Assembly: GCA_958295665.1 (NCBI GenBank) | Contig: OY282560.1 | Coordinates: 194,923,011-194,987,010, forward strand | DNA from: Tipula vernalis | Lineage: Eukaryota; Arthropoda; Insecta; Diptera; Tipulidae | Length of the DNA stretch: 64,000 bases | Reading direction: 5' to 3' | Part shown: positions 1 to 11,696 of the stretch, in pieces | How the letters are laid out: each line of letters opens with the position of its first letter | Position numbering within the stretch: the first letter of the stretch is position 1 | Program-made: the position numbers and the translations under genes | Notes under the pieces: generated by a model | Told to the model about the DNA's origin: nothing | Seen by the model: the letters and a program-made list of their open reading frames with translations, nothing else | The model's database searches: none

Positions 1-78
1 AGGCGCTTCGCGCCCAGATGCTGCCGCGAAGCGGCAGAGCATGGTTGGGCGCTTCGCGCCCAGGAGCAGAGCCCCTAG
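1..78 (+). mobile_element. 3' terminus of a Helitron (rolling-circle transposon)
   Basis: The block is GC-rich in an AT-rich setting and holds three perfect hairpins in a row: GGCGC-TTC-GCGCC at 2-14, CTGCCGC-GAA-GCGGCAG at 21-37 and TGGGCGC-TTC-GCGCCCA at 46-62. Twelve bases after the last stem comes CTAG (75-78), followed by T. Helitrons end in a hairpin 10-12 nt before CTRR and insert ahead of a T, so this matches a Helitron 3' end in + orientation. The rest of the element would lie before base 1. The additional two hairpins are unusual and may be subterminal repeats of the family. Confidence 0.6.
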
Positions 79-1389
79 TTACTATAATTAGATAAAAACC
101 TATTGTGAATATTAAGCTAATACTATATTATTCACTTCCTCCCAAGGACAACACTACATTCTTCACTTCCACTTCATGCCTTACTGAAAAATAACCTACC
201 TAATACCGATTCGCTGAAATATCATAAACTGTTGAAAGCGTCACCACCAATTTAAGAACGCACACTTACCACTTGCTTATATCTTTCGATCAAAAATTAA
301 GCTTGATGGCATATTGGTATATTAATGATAATTAAGTAACAAAATTATTATTGTGGGAAAAGCTTACATTTTTTTTTTGAGAAAAGAAAATTTTAAAAAC
401 CACACAAGCATATCATTCCTAAAATAGCAGAACTAGGCCAAAAGTATCTTAGAAAACCAAAAACATACATTTATAAAAAATTCAATTATACATCTGTAAT
501 TTTTTTTTTTTTGTATTTTTCAAATTTTTATGTTGGTTATTAAAATACCAATCTTGTACAAAAGAGTAAATTTTATTTATTTTTCGTCTGGGTTACATCA
601 GGAAAACTTTCGGTATAACGTTTGTGTACATGTTTAATGTAATGTACATGGAAATAAGTAGATTTGTACACAAAATGAAGAAAAAAATCTCAAAACAGAT
701 ATTTTTTTGTGTTTCGTTGAATGTTTATTCGGTTTTTTCCATATCTTTAATGAAAATATCGAGATGATACAAAAAAAAAAATAACATGAAGATATCAAAA
801 ACAAATTACATATTTTGGAATTGTATACGACGACAAAAATGGAATTAGATATCCAATTTCCATTTAAACTGTCTAACAAGCATAATTTTTATTTTCATCT
901 GGGCGATGTCAGAGGGTTACATACATACATATTCATGTCGGAAGATAAAAAAAAAGAATTAATTTTTTTTTTTTTTTGTAAGTATATCATCATACACATA
1001 TTATTTTGTATACTATGAGGGATAAGCAGAATTTTAAATATACCAATTTGGATTGTATTTAGAGAGGATTTTCTTGGATTTAAATATTTTTACAAATAAT
1101 GAACCTTGAATCAAATTCAACAAACCTACAGCAAACTAAGCTGCTCTATTAAAGAGTTTTACATAATTGTTCAATGCCTGAAACGCATGAATAATGCCGT
1201 TTCCTTGTCTATAAAACGTTTGTGCTTGAGTTCATTATAAATTAATGTTCGTCAACATGACTGTGTCCACAGTGTCAACATATTTCATAAGAATCAAGTG
1301 TGGTACAAGATACTTAGAAGCCTAGTTTAAATGACGTGCTTCTAATCTTGAAAGCTGTTTAACAAATAGTTGATAAACTTGACGACTTG
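79..1389. other. AT-rich stretch without recognisable gene
   Basis: The stretch contains poly(A) and poly(T) runs (370-377, 501-512, 771-780, 961-976). The short open frames here are low-complexity. I see no conserved motif, repeat pair or splice-bounded exon. Confidence 0.5.
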
Positions 1390-2475
1390 GAAAAATGGGA
1401 ATAGGAAGCCAAACAAGAAAATTAGAGTCAAAAAACTTACATCAAGAATTGGAATTGAACATGCTTGAAGCTCAAATGGATGTATAGGAGCAGTTTAAAA
1501 ATCAAAATAATATTGTTATTAATGGTTTACCAGCAAATGTGGAATTTAATTCAGCCACATTGAAGAACAACGTTTTAACTAATTGTTTTAAAATTTTAAA
1601 TTCACCTTCTAACGATGTAAGAAATTTTCATTTGATGCATCATTTCACCAAATTTCAGTCTAAATTATACAAAGAGGCAAAAGACATAAAATTCAATCAA
1701 GGGTATCAATTTTTATGGTGTAAGGAAGCTAAAATTAACCTGCGGAAAACGAAGGATTCACGTATGTATCAGATTACCTCATTAAATGATATTACTCTGC
1801 AACAAAATGGGTTTTGTGGGCAGAAGATTGAAGGTAATACGTCGTCATCATGTTAATTTATTTTGATTTTGATTCTAGACTTACCAAATTAAATTTATTG
1901 TTTTTAAAGTTGTACAAAACTTAATTCAGGTAAACCCCTAATTACCGATTCTTCTAAAAAATTGAATATTCTTCAATTTAACTTGCGTAGCATGAATAAT
2001 TCGGAAAAATTTGATGAAGTGCTTGGCTTTAGTGGTAGGTTAAAATCAGATATTCGTTCAATATTAATTAGCAAATCGTGGGTAAAAAGTTTCAATTCTA
2101 TGTCAGATGATGAACATTACCCATTTCAGTTTACGTTTGTTGAACTTCAATAATTTGTGCAGTGTTTACAGGTCTGTTTCAGATATTGATTTATTCTTTA
2201 ACATTGTAGATTCTTGATTTATCAGAGTTTAAATATTCGGATTAATAAAAATTTAGATATTGAGACATGGTATGATTGTCACAAATACTTCTGCTACTAG
2301 ATCAGTCAGTTGTAATCTACTTGATCATATCATATGCAATTTTTTAGATATATCAAAAGTTGAAAATTCCACTATTTACTCCGATATTAGTGATCATAAT
2401 TTCGTTTCTTCTTCATTTTTTTTTTCAAATCGAAATTTTATCATAAAATCATTCATTGTACTTCATTTGATGTAA
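1390..2475 (+). pseudogene. Degenerate non-LTR retrotransposon: ORF1 C-terminus plus endonuclease fragments
   Basis: The frame 1539-1856 is preceded by codons reading NNIVINGLP, a signature of the ORF1 of insect CR1/Jockey-type LINEs, and continues with a domain of ORF1-like composition. A second frame (1962-2153) reads NILQFNLRSMNNSEKFDEV and then SKSWVK, which fits the start of an apurinic endonuclease domain. A third (2260-2475) reads LLDHIICNFLDISKVE and SDHNFVSSSFFF, which fits the SDHN motif near the end of the same domain. The middle of the endonuclease and the whole reverse transcriptase are missing, and several stops and frame changes separate the pieces. It is a dead, internally deleted copy. 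The clade within CR1/Jockey is not certain. Confidence 0.6.
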
Positions 2476-2523
2476 ATGATCCTGATAGCACTTTAAAATT
2501 GATCGTTGATAAATGAAGTGACT

Positions 2524-3200
2524 AAATTTATTCAACAAAAATCATAAATCCCAAAGTCATATGGTTTTTCTCGAATGCGGGTTATAGGCACTTGATGCAA
2601 AAATTAATAAATGGCCGGTCCCTGGGGTTGGCCATATAAATAACAAAAGACATATTTCCACCAATTGTTTTACGATTTTCCGCTGACGAAATTAGTTTAA
2701 CAAAAATCAAAAGTCCCAAAGTCAAATGATTTTTTTGATGTTGTTTGATGTGAAAATGATCAAATGGCTAGTTTCTGGGGTCGGCCATATAAATAACAAG
2801 CAATATTTGGATGAAATGTTGAACGATTTTCCGCCGAGGAAATTTGTTCAACAAAAATCGGAAGAGTTAAGATTAAATGATTTTTCTTTGATGCAAAAAT
2901 TGTAAAAATATTGTTTGTTATTTATATCGCCAACCGCAGGGACCGGCCATTTAATAATTTTTACATCAAGTGCATACTAAGAACAATCGAGAAAAATCGT
3001 TTGACTTAGAGACTTTTGATTTTTATTGAACAAATTTCGTCGATGGTAAATCTTACAACATTTGATCGAAATATTGCTTGTTATTTATATGGCCAACCCC
3101 AGGGACCAGCTATTTGATAATTTTTGCATCAAGTGCATACAATAGATATTCGTCGGCCGAAAATCGTACAACCGGCGTTTTATTGAACAAAAATCGTTAC
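2524..3200. repeat. Foldback repeat cluster, about 150-bp units in both orientations
   Basis: Two and a half units run forward (about 2530-2692, 2695-2844 and 2847-2900). Each begins TTCAACAAAAATC or a close variant, contains GGCCATATAAATAACAA and ends with ACGATTTTCCGC. About two units then run in reverse complement (2909-3200), with TTGTTATTTATAT, GGACCGGCCAT and TTATTGAACAAA. The cluster is therefore an imperfect palindrome about 680 bp long centred near 2900. It has no open reading frame. It may be a foldback or non-autonomous element, or two inverted fragments of a satellite. Confidence 0.75.
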
Positions 3201-3590
3201 TGAATTGTATTATAATTTATTAGGTAACTACTTTCTTCATCCACAATCAGGCACATAATTTGTATTACCACTACATATAAATACGTATACGAGAAATGTT
3301 TTATTTTATTTTTTTTTGCTATGTTCTTCACAGGAATTAAATATCCACAATATTTTTTTTCATGATAATCAATTTTGGTTGCGTTTTCATTCAAAATTCA
3401 TTATAAACAAAAGTACTAAACCAATTTCATGAAAATAGTGTCAATTTACAGTAAAAAATCAGGCTTACCGAAAAATAGTCTTGTGAATTCCGTTTCTGTG
3501 AGCGCTAAGGGTTTGAGTCGATTTAGTTGCTCGGGAGTGTATATTACTGCCAAAATGCACACTAAGACCGATGACGGTCTGTTGTGATAC
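3201..3590. other. AT-rich spacer
   Basis: There is no gene here. The part from about 3540 is probably the 3' untranslated end of the LINE lying on the minus strand at 3591-5560. Confidence 0.4.
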
Positions 3591-5560
3591 CAAGGTATCC
3601 TACACCCCTTAAACCTTTATTAGACCCATTTTGAGCCACTTATGTAGCGTAAGATATCTCGCACATTACAATTCTCGAGATCCATAACGCCGTCCAAACT
3701 ATACTTGCCCAGATGTTTATGCCTCCTGTGAGCTAGCGCCGGGCATGAACAGAGGAAGTGGCTCAGAGTCTCTTCCTCCTCCTCATCCATACAGCTCCTA
3801 CAGAAGTCATTTGCCATTGATCCAAGCCTCCTCGCATGCCCCCAGCGTCCTTTAAGCACCCCCACGACTATACTTAAGTCAGTCTACGTAGGGATAGTAG
3901 CGTTTTAGAGCGCTTTAAGTCCAGTTTCGGCAAGACTTGCCGCGCTACATAACATGTTATGGTGTTAGTCCACCTCTTCTGTGCCGAGGCTGTCGCTTCA
4001 TTTCTAAGCGCCCAAAACGCTGCAATGGGCCTCCCCAGATTTGCCCTTTCCGGTTTCAATTGGAGAGTTGTACCTTGCCTTGCCAGTTCGACCGCCATGC
4101 AGTTCTTCAGTACGTCCGAGTGACCGGGGACCCAGACTATCTGGATATTGAAATGCTTAATCATCTCGTTAAGAGATGAGTGGCACTTCAATGCAACCAC
4201 GGACGACAGAGAAATTGATTCCAGCAACTTGATTGCCGCCTGACTGTCCACATATATTGTTATATCCCTCGTCGATATGACATTATGCTCCAACCAAGTT
4301 AGCGCTTCCTCAAACGCTACCACCTCCGCCTGGTACACACTGCAGTGATCAGGAAGACAAACGGATATATTCACATTTAATTTGACGCAATATACTCCTG
4401 CTCCGACTTTGCCGTCTAGCTTGCAGCCGCCAGTGTAGAATGGTATACTTCCAGTTTCTGTTATTTACCTGTTCCCCCAGGATTCCCTTGAGGGTAGAAG
4501 AGTCCGGAAACCTTTTTCAAAGCATACAATCGGTATCGTGTAGTCACTATTCTCCACATCTGGTTTTAGCGACCCGGCAATCGTTGAGTGGCCCGTCTGA
4601 AGACATTTCCACTCAAACACGGCAGAGAATCGTGCAGCCGTAGTTGCCGCTCTCCGCTTATCAAAGATGTCAACAGGAAGAAGGTAGAACATAGCCTCCA
4701 GAGCACGTGTAGGGGTTGTCCTCAGTGCCCCGCTTATAAGCAAGCAGGCTGTTCTCTGTACCTTCTCTATTTTATTATTATAAGTTTTCTTGTTTAGTGC
4801 TGGCCACCACACACTCACCCCGTACATCAGAATCAGTCTGACTACAGCGATGACGAGCCAGTGTACCAGCTCTGGTTTTAGACCCCAGCTCCTACCGACG
4901 GCGGTCCTACATGAGTACAGAGCCATGGTGGACTTCTTTACTCTCTCTAAAATATTGGGCATCCAATTTAGCTTACTGTCCAAGATAATGCCCAGAAATC
5001 TTGCCTTATCAGTAAAGGCCAGTGCCGTGCCATTTAAGGTAGGAGGGGCGACTACCGGAATTTTATATTTCTTGGTGAAGAGTACCAGCTCTGTTTTGGA
5101 TGGATTTATACCCTGCCCACATTTGCTGGCCCACTTTGTAATGATTATGAACGCGTGTTGCATGACTTCCTTATTCGTGCCTAGGTACTTCCCCGAGATC
5201 GCGATTGCTACGTAATCTGCATACGCTATCACCCCTATTCCATGTTCCAGAGAAGAGGTGATAGGACACCACCTTGCGGAGTTCCTCTAACTAGTTGCCT
5301 CCTAATGGTGGATTCCCCTATATCCGCGTTAATAATCCTGCATTCTAGCATCTGATTTATCAACCTCCCTAAGGGGTACACCTAAGAAAGACAGTCCTTC
5401 CCGAACTGCCTTCGTCCTGACATTGTTAAAGGCGCCCTCTATATCGAGGAAGGCTACCATACAGTACCCTTTCGAGTGAATTGATTTCTCCATTGTTCGC
5501 ACCAGGGAATGCAGAGCCGTGTCCACAGATCTCGCTTTTCAGTAAGCATGCTGAGAAGTC
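3591..5560 (-). pseudogene. 5'-truncated LINE of the I/LOA type: reverse transcriptase, RNase H and C-terminal zinc motif
   Basis: Reading the minus strand, 5526-5329 carries AFLDIEGAFNNV, the first catalytic Asp region of reverse transcriptase. RGTPQGGVLSP follows near 5290-5260. The next frame (5232-4465) opens with IAYADYVAIA, so the second Asp of the YADD box is Tyr. About 30 bp are missing between PQGG and YADY, with a frame change. RNase H follows (about 4448-3874): YTGGCKLD replaces the usual TDGS, then QAEVVAFEEAL, IYVDSQAAIK and VWVPGHSD. The last frame (3865-3620) has the LINE C-terminal pattern CRSC...HFLCSCPAL. An RNase H after the reverse transcriptase points to the I or LOA clades, not Jockey or CR1. 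The first RNase H Asp and a YADD Asp are both lost, so the copy is inactive. Confidence 0.85.
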
Positions 5561-5589
5561 GCCCAATTACTGGGTTTTATTTTTGTACG

Positions 5590-6540
5590 TATGTACACGT
5601 CGATCATCAAAAGCTTTTAGTTTTGTTATATCTTTTGCGTGGGAATTTAACATTTGTGAGCCTTTTCATAATTTCAGGTTTTTGTTGAAATGTTTTATGA
5701 GAAAAAATTACGTTTTGCAAAAAATGTCTAAAACTATTAGTTTTAAGAGCTTTCAATTAGAAAAGCTTTCTAAACCAAACCATTTTCCTCAGAAATTCGA
5801 TTTTAGAAAGGGTAACGGAATTTTGGGACAATTTAGTATATTTGTTCTTAATGCAAATTATCAAGAGCTTTTAATTAAACCAAACAATTTTGCTAGGAAA
5901 CTTAGTGTTATAATATAAGCTTTTTTTGACTCAAATCATTTTACTCCGAAATTCGCTATTGAAAAAGGCGACGGAATTTTGGAATAAATTTAGAATATTT
6001 GTTTCCAATGAGCTTTAAGCTTGATAATTAATTCATACTTTTTGGGTTTGAACTTAATATTTTTGAGGTTTTTAATAATTTCAGGGTTTTAATCAAATGT
6101 GTGATAAGCTTAAATTGTGTATTTGAATTGTTTTAAAGAGCTTTAGGTTTAAAAGCTTTCAATTATCGAAGCTTTTTAAACAAACCATTTTATTCGAAAT
6201 TTGATATTGTAAGGGGTGACGGAATTATGGTTAGGATTTAGAATATTTGTGCTCAATATAAATTATTAAGAGCTTTTAGTTTTAATAGTTTTTCAAATCA
6301 AACCATTTAACATCATCATTTTATAAAGGAAGGTGGTATTTTGGGATTAATTTAGAGTATTTGTTTTCAATGAGCTTCAGGCTTTATAATTTATTTATAC
6401 TTTCTCTGTGATTTTTGCGCCTTTCCATTAATTCTGTCTTTCGTTAAATGTATTTACAAGAAATGTCAATAACTTTTAGTTTTAATAGCTTTTATTTATA
6501 GAAGATTTTGAAGTCAAATCATATGTGAACTGATTTTGTT
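5590..6540. repeat. Degenerate dispersed-tandem repeat array
   Basis: A motif of the form AAATTCGATTTTAGAAAGGG, then GACGGAATTTTGG, then TTTAGAATATTTGT recurs near 5789, 5943, 6192 and 6310. Between copies come stretches with GAGCTTTTAGTTTTAA and AAACCAAACCATTTT. Spacing is irregular (about 118-250 bp), as in an old array broken by deletions. There is no coding potential. Confidence 0.6.
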
Positions 6541-6571
6541 TGAATCAAGCTAGTAGCACTATCGTGATAAA

Positions 6572-6656
6572 TTTCTTCTTTCCAGCATCGGAAATAGAAC
6601 CCGGGGCTCTTTAGCTAAAAAGCGAAACTCTATTCACTGTACTACTGAGTGTATGA
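6572..6656 (-). repeat. tRNA-like sequence, possible SINE head or decayed tRNA
   Basis: On the minus strand the sequence reads CTCAGTAGTACAGTGAATAG, which resembles a D-arm with an A box. About 40 bases later comes CCCGGGTTCTATTTCCG, close to a B box and T-arm. The T-arm pairing is poor and no acceptor stem is evident, so this is not a functional tRNA. A tRNA-derived SINE is the better guess. Confidence 0.4.
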
Positions 6657-7466
6657 TTTAATAACAAAAGTTGAGTATAAAAATTACTTCCATGGTTAGA
6701 AAACCGTTGGAATAAGTGTATTGCTATGGGACGGGACGTAAGTATACACTCATTTGAATGTATACTCGTAATTAAATACTTTGTGTTTTATTTAAAAAGT
6801 TACATTCCATGTTTGTACATTATTTAGACAATTAATGTAACTATGTGTATTAAATTATTTAGGCAATTAGGGAAGTGATAAAATTGTAGAGTATAAAGAT
6901 AATATATTTTACCAGAAATGGAATTATTGGTATTGGGAAATTGCCATAGTACTAATCTCTGTTTTTAAAAGTAATTCAACAAAAAAAAATAAATGATCCA
7001 AAATTCTCCGAAATGTTAATTTTATTATTAAGTTCCCCTGGCGTTTCACCATCATTGAATATCCTGCACATATTATTTTATATTGTTCCGCTCCCAGCGA
7101 AACAATAAACCACTAGAGATATTAAGATAAAAATGGTAGATATAGTAAACGGATGTATTTCCAAGAATGAAAATTGTTTTATTAATCATAAGTCGCATAA
7201 CTAATCACATTTATTATTACGTTATTGCTATTGAGATTACATCATATTTTCCATTTAATTTACATCCGGTAAATTCGTTTGCTTTCGAAAATTTTTCATT
7301 TTATTTCCTTAGCCGCTGTCTATGTATAGAAAAAATAATAAACGTGTGACTCAGTTACTACCGTGACTTTTTTGTCGTATTTTGGCCACGAACACGAACG
7401 TAATAAATTTGGGAATTTTATTTTTGTGTTAAGTGAAAAAAAAATGTGTTTATATGGTATACATAA
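6657..7466. other. Spacer without recognisable gene
   Basis: AT-rich sequence with a few short open frames without motif support. The Tc1 element begins directly after it. Confidence 0.5.
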
Positions 7467-7468
7467 TA

Positions 7469-9048
7469 CACTAGTGGAAATAAATATAACGGCAACTGCA
7501 AAAATGATCTAAACATGTGATAACGATTATAAAAATTAAAAATTCAGTTATTATCTTAAAATAATATTTATTGCGCAATGATTCATAATATCTATTATTT
7601 GCATTAAGATTAACAATTAACGGTTTTTAAAATTCAATATTTTTTGTACCAAAATAATTGGAAATAATTATAACGGCAACGAGCATTTATATGATTTGTT
7701 GTTTAGCTAATAGTGTGTGCTAGCGCCGCCTTTATCGATAACTTCAAAAATTCTATCGGGCATCGAATTGATTAATTTTTGAAGCTCTGATACAGGTATA
7801 TCCCTCCATTCTTTTTGAATTGCATCCTTTAGTTGTTCGACCGTCGTAAATTGCCTTCCTTTAGCGTATACCTTTCGCACTAATATACCCCATAGATTTT
7901 CTATAGGGTTTAAATCAGGGCTAATAGCAGGCCACTCTAGTACTTCAATATTTTTACTTCTTAGCCAATTTTTTGTTGCCTTTGCAGAATGAATGGAAGC
8001 ATTATCGTGTTGAACTATAAAATTTTCATTGATTCTATCCGCAAACTCCAACAAAACGTTGTCTAATAAATTAATGTAATAGTCGGCATTCATTTTAGTA
8101 CTTATCCAACAAATTGGGGTTTTACCGTTGTAACAAAAAGCTGCCCAAACCATAAGAGATCCTCCTCCAAAATTTCTGCTCATTCTAACTTCAACATCTT
8201 TAGACAAATTATGCCAATAGAATTGATTTCCATCAGGCCCATCTAAATTGAATTTTTTTTCATCGCTAAAAATTACATTCTGCCATTCCGACCGCCAATG
8301 CATATGTTTTTTTGCGAATTCCAATCGTGCCTGTTTATGGTGTGGTGTTAATTTAGGTTTCTTTTTCGTTTTCAGCCATTTTACCTTCTCAGATTGCTGT
8401 AAAATTTGCCGAATCCTTCTTGTTGTTGTTGGTACGTTTAGATCTGCTTTTATCTCAGACGATGTGCTGTGTTCTTTTCTAGCTTTCTCGATGATGGCAT
8501 TTTTCATTCTTTTTGATATGGTTGGTTTTCGTCCTGGTCTTTTTGTCTTGCCATAAAATTGTCCCAAATTAACAAAATTGTCCACCACGGTTGGATTTCT
8601 TCCTATTTATTTTGCTATTCGCCTATTAGAAAGTCCCATTGACTTGTAGGATTGAATTCGGCCTTTTTCTATTTCGCTAAGCGATACTCCTCTAGGCATT
8701 TTAATTTAATGTAATTATAACACCACAAAAACTAATAAAAACTATTTTAATTTCAAAAGTGAATAGGTCCTAACTATAGAAGATAAAATACGAAACTAAA
8801 ATACATTGACACAATAGCAAAAAAACGATAATCGTAAGTGCCGTTATAAATATTTCCTATGGGAAACAAGAAAAAAAACTAAATATTGTTATTATACTCT
8901 AATAAGAAAGAAGGAGAAAGAAATAGTAAATAAGAATGTTGTAGAATATCAAAGAGAATTAAATAATACAAAATATTTATTTGCCAAATTTATATTTTTA
9001 ATAATTTAACATGTTTCGTGGTTGCCGTTATATTTATTTCCTCTAGTG
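7469..9048 (-). mobile_element. Complete Tc1-family DNA transposon with paired inner and outer inverted repeats
   Basis: The element begins CACTAGTGGAAATAAAT at 7469 and ends with its complement at 9048. TA lies on both sides (7467-7468, 9049-9050), the normal Tc1/mariner target duplication. The core GGAAATAAATATAACGGCAA at the left end (7476) recurs as a direct copy at 7660-7680. The right end has matching copies at 8839-8857 and 9021-9041. This is the IR/DR layout of some Tc1 elements, in which each end has two transposase sites about 180 bp apart. At 1580 bp the length is typical. The single gene is on the minus strand (8699-7707). The ends look well preserved, so the copy may still be mobilised by a transposase made elsewhere. 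Confidence 0.93.
7707..8699 (-). pseudogene. Tc1 transposase (DD34E), one premature stop
   Basis: The enzyme would cut and paste the element at TA sites. The frame starts MPRGVSLSEIEKGRI at 8699 and would give about 330 residues, the usual size. An in-frame TAA at 8609-8607 interrupts it at codon 31. The remaining frame is open to 7707. After the N-terminal helix-turn-helix region comes GRKPTISKR, a typical linker basic motif. The catalytic residues are present: Asp in VIFSDEKKFN, Asp in VQHDNASIHS and Glu in DLNPIENLWG, with 34 residues between the last two. One nonsense change in an otherwise intact frame suggests a young copy. A truncated product from a later start would lack most of the first DNA-binding motif. 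Confidence 0.93.
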
Positions 9049-9050
9049 TA

Positions 9051-9336
9051 TGTAAGAAAATTGATGTGGAAACAACGTTAAGATTTTTTTTTTTTTTTTA
9101 ATATTTTATTTATGTAATTTCCTTTTTGTGAGCGGCGATGAAGCTGTTGCTATTAAATAATAATAAGTGTCTATTTATGTTTTGCTTTGTTTGTGGAAGA
9201 AAATTTACTCGCTCGCATAAATACAAAGAAAATGAAATTATTTTCCAGTTTTGGTAAGATGATGGTGTACATACGTTTATTTTATTATTATTTTTATTAT
9301 TTTAATGGATATGGTGAGATTAAGTTTTTGTATATG
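9051..9336. other. AT-rich spacer
   Basis: Poly(T) at 9084-9099. No gene or repeat seen. Confidence 0.4.
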
Positions 9337-9644
9337 TGTTATGACAACCAACAAGTGGGTTTTCTATTTATGTATAATGTATTAGAATAAATTTTGTTTA
9401 TTTATATAAACACGTCACGTTCGGCGAAAAGCTGTCAAGCGTTGAAAGAATCGAGAACAATGATTCAATTATGACGTGCTCGAATGATTTGTTATTTATA
9501 AAGATAATTTGATATTTATAAAGGTTTTAATTTTATGTTTAGAGTAACTTTGATATGAACTGAATTCATTTACCAAAAAATAAAAATTCCTTCTGTTGGT
9601 CAATCATCTCGTCTTATCAACATTCAAAGCAGTATTGTGTTACA
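9337..9644 (+). repeat. Possible 5' LTR of the BEL/Pao remnant
   Basis: The segment starts TGTTATGACAACC and ends TGTGTTACA, as LTRs do. It contains ATTTATAAAGG, which could serve as a TATA box, and AATAAAAATTCC as a polyadenylation signal. Immediately after it, TATTTTGGCGAG resembles the TTTGGCGA at the start of the internal region of many BEL elements. No second copy of this LTR is in the window, so the boundaries are an inference. Confidence 0.35.
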
Positions 9645-11345
9645 AAACACAAATATTTTGGCGAGTTCAAGAAGCTGAGAGTTGATTACTATTCCTTTGG
9701 GACAAGGTAAAAAATCACAACAACCTTGTTTTTGAAAAAACTAAATTTCCCAGCACTACGATTCATATATGTATATGAGTAGTCATTACTCCGACTGGTT
9801 AACATTCTTCAGTTTCTTCGTACTGAGAAACTATTACGCCATAAAAACGGGAGATGTGAAGATATACCTACGTATAGCCCAAATTATAAAGAAATTGAAC
9901 ACTCGGCTAGTAGAGAATCAACTATCTCTTGTTGAAAAGCAAGGTGCTGTGGAAGTAGAAAAAACGTAAAGTTCATCTTCAGGCCAGGTTTTTTAATATG
10001 ATTATTGCTCGCCCTAGACAGCAAGACAGCGTTGGAGCTCGGTAATGTAATTATTTGTAAAGCTACTATCAATAAGTCACTCATTTTACCGGTTTATATC
10101 CGAATGTTCGAAGCTCCCGCAATCCAATTTAACAATATTTTTGTATATCAAGCATTAGTCACAGAATACCTAAGCAAACACTGTGTAAAAGGAAAGTTTT
10201 CGTGACAAGAAATATATATTTCTTGCAAAATTGTGGCGATGTATAAACTCTCTTTTTAGAAACTAAAATTGTACCTTATTTCGACAAAGCAATTGTCAAG
10301 ACTTCCGATGGTACCATACACAGAATCGCACCTTGTTCGGATGTCCTACATGTTACTGGCAACCAATGTTTATTCGGAACATTGCTTGGCCGTTCCATTA
10401 GAAAATAGTCCTTGGCACTGAGTTCTGGGAGACTGTTGACGATTTTAGTCTTAAACTATTTTGTTCTAAGAGGCTTGCACCTCGTCTAGGGAAAATGTAA
10501 AAAAAGTTGGAGGTAACTGTCAATGTTACATAGCATCACAATGCAGCACAATCAACATTATTAACATCACTCACAAATTAACTTTATTAACTAGAAGAAC
10601 TCGAATAAGGGTTTCAAAAATTAACTTTATTATGGGATGAGTTTAGCAGCATAGAAGACGGTTTGCTGTTATTACCAGATCAAACATCTACATATGATGA
10701 GTTTGAGACGAAATACTTCAGTGTTCAAGCCGCCCTGTAAAGGGCCATCATTTAAGGATTTTTTTGAGGCTACTGTGCACAATAAAGGGTCTATTTCCCA
10801 AGTGCACAAGTTCCAACTACTAAAGTGTTTTTTAAAGGGAAACGCAGCCCAACTCAATGTACCTTACATTCAGTGGAAAATTATATTCCAAATATAGAAG
10901 ATTTTCTGAAATTTCTTCACCGCTGATGTGACGCATTAAAAAGCTGCAACCTGAACAACAAACCGTTAAAAAATGCGCGTACATATATTGCTACCACAAA
11001 ATTCGAATGTATATGTTGCAAGAGACCACACCCTTTATATGAATGCTATATATTTCAACGATATCAGATGGATTTACGCAAAGGATTTGTTAGCAAGCAT
11101 AATCTATGCTCTAATTGCTTAAGAGTAGGGGATATAATGCAACTAGTTGTACGTCGATTAACACATGCTTCAAGTGCAAGAGAAGCACCAGACGCTTTTA
11201 CACGAAAACATAAACTAGATAGAGAAAAACCATAAACTCAAAATCGAAGAAGCAAGCCATTTGGAAAAGCCCGAACGCACCTCATCCGCCACTGCAAAGG
11301 TTACTGGGGGGAGGGTGGGAGAATAAGCAATCAATATTACCAACC

Positions 11346-11624
11346 GTGAACATGTCAATAGTGGATATTCAAGGCAAAATCCATAACGATCGAGCTTTAC
11401 TTGATACTGGTTCGGATTCGACATTCATTACTGAAACCCTTACAAGGCAGTTAGGGTTAAAACGTAAACACACATGTATAACAGTAAATAGCTTCAGTTC
11501 AGTAGGAGCAGGTAGGACAATAAATATTAAACTATCATTCAGATACGATCCCTGCTTATCTGTAGTAGTCAATGGTTTGATTCTTAATAAATTAACAACT
11601 TTTCTGCCATCTCAGCCAATATAA
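11346..11624 (+). pseudogene. BEL/Pao retropepsin-like aspartic protease domain
   Basis: This is the best-preserved piece of the BEL remnant. It reads VDIQGKIHNDRALLDTGSDS followed by TFITETLTRQLGL, so the catalytic DTGS is intact. Residues after it resemble the flap and second lobe of the protease but end early at a stop. In the intact element this domain releases the gag and pol proteins from the polyprotein. It has no independent start, so the Met at 11346 is incidental. Confidence 0.85.
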
Positions 11625-11696
11625 TTAGATAAGGAGCGCCATCGAGATGATTCTTGGCATTGATGTCTTTTATGATGTAGTCAAGGAAAGCCGACC

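Noticed and set aside
2524..3200. CRISPR-like array
   Set aside because: Units are long, imperfect and in both orientations, in a eukaryotic transposon-rich setting; there are no short spacers or cas genes.
3937..5215. Plus-strand open frames over the I/LOA-type LINE
   Set aside because: They mirror the minus-strand reverse transcriptase and RNase H; the matching motifs are all on the minus strand.
6572..6656. Functional tRNA gene
   Set aside because: Boxes are present but stems do not pair into a cloverleaf and no acceptor stem is visible.
7707..8588. 293-residue Tc1 transposase starting at 8588
   Set aside because: The codon at 8588 is GTG. The natural ATG is at 8699 and a stop at codon 31 lies between, so the shorter frame is only what remains after the lesion.
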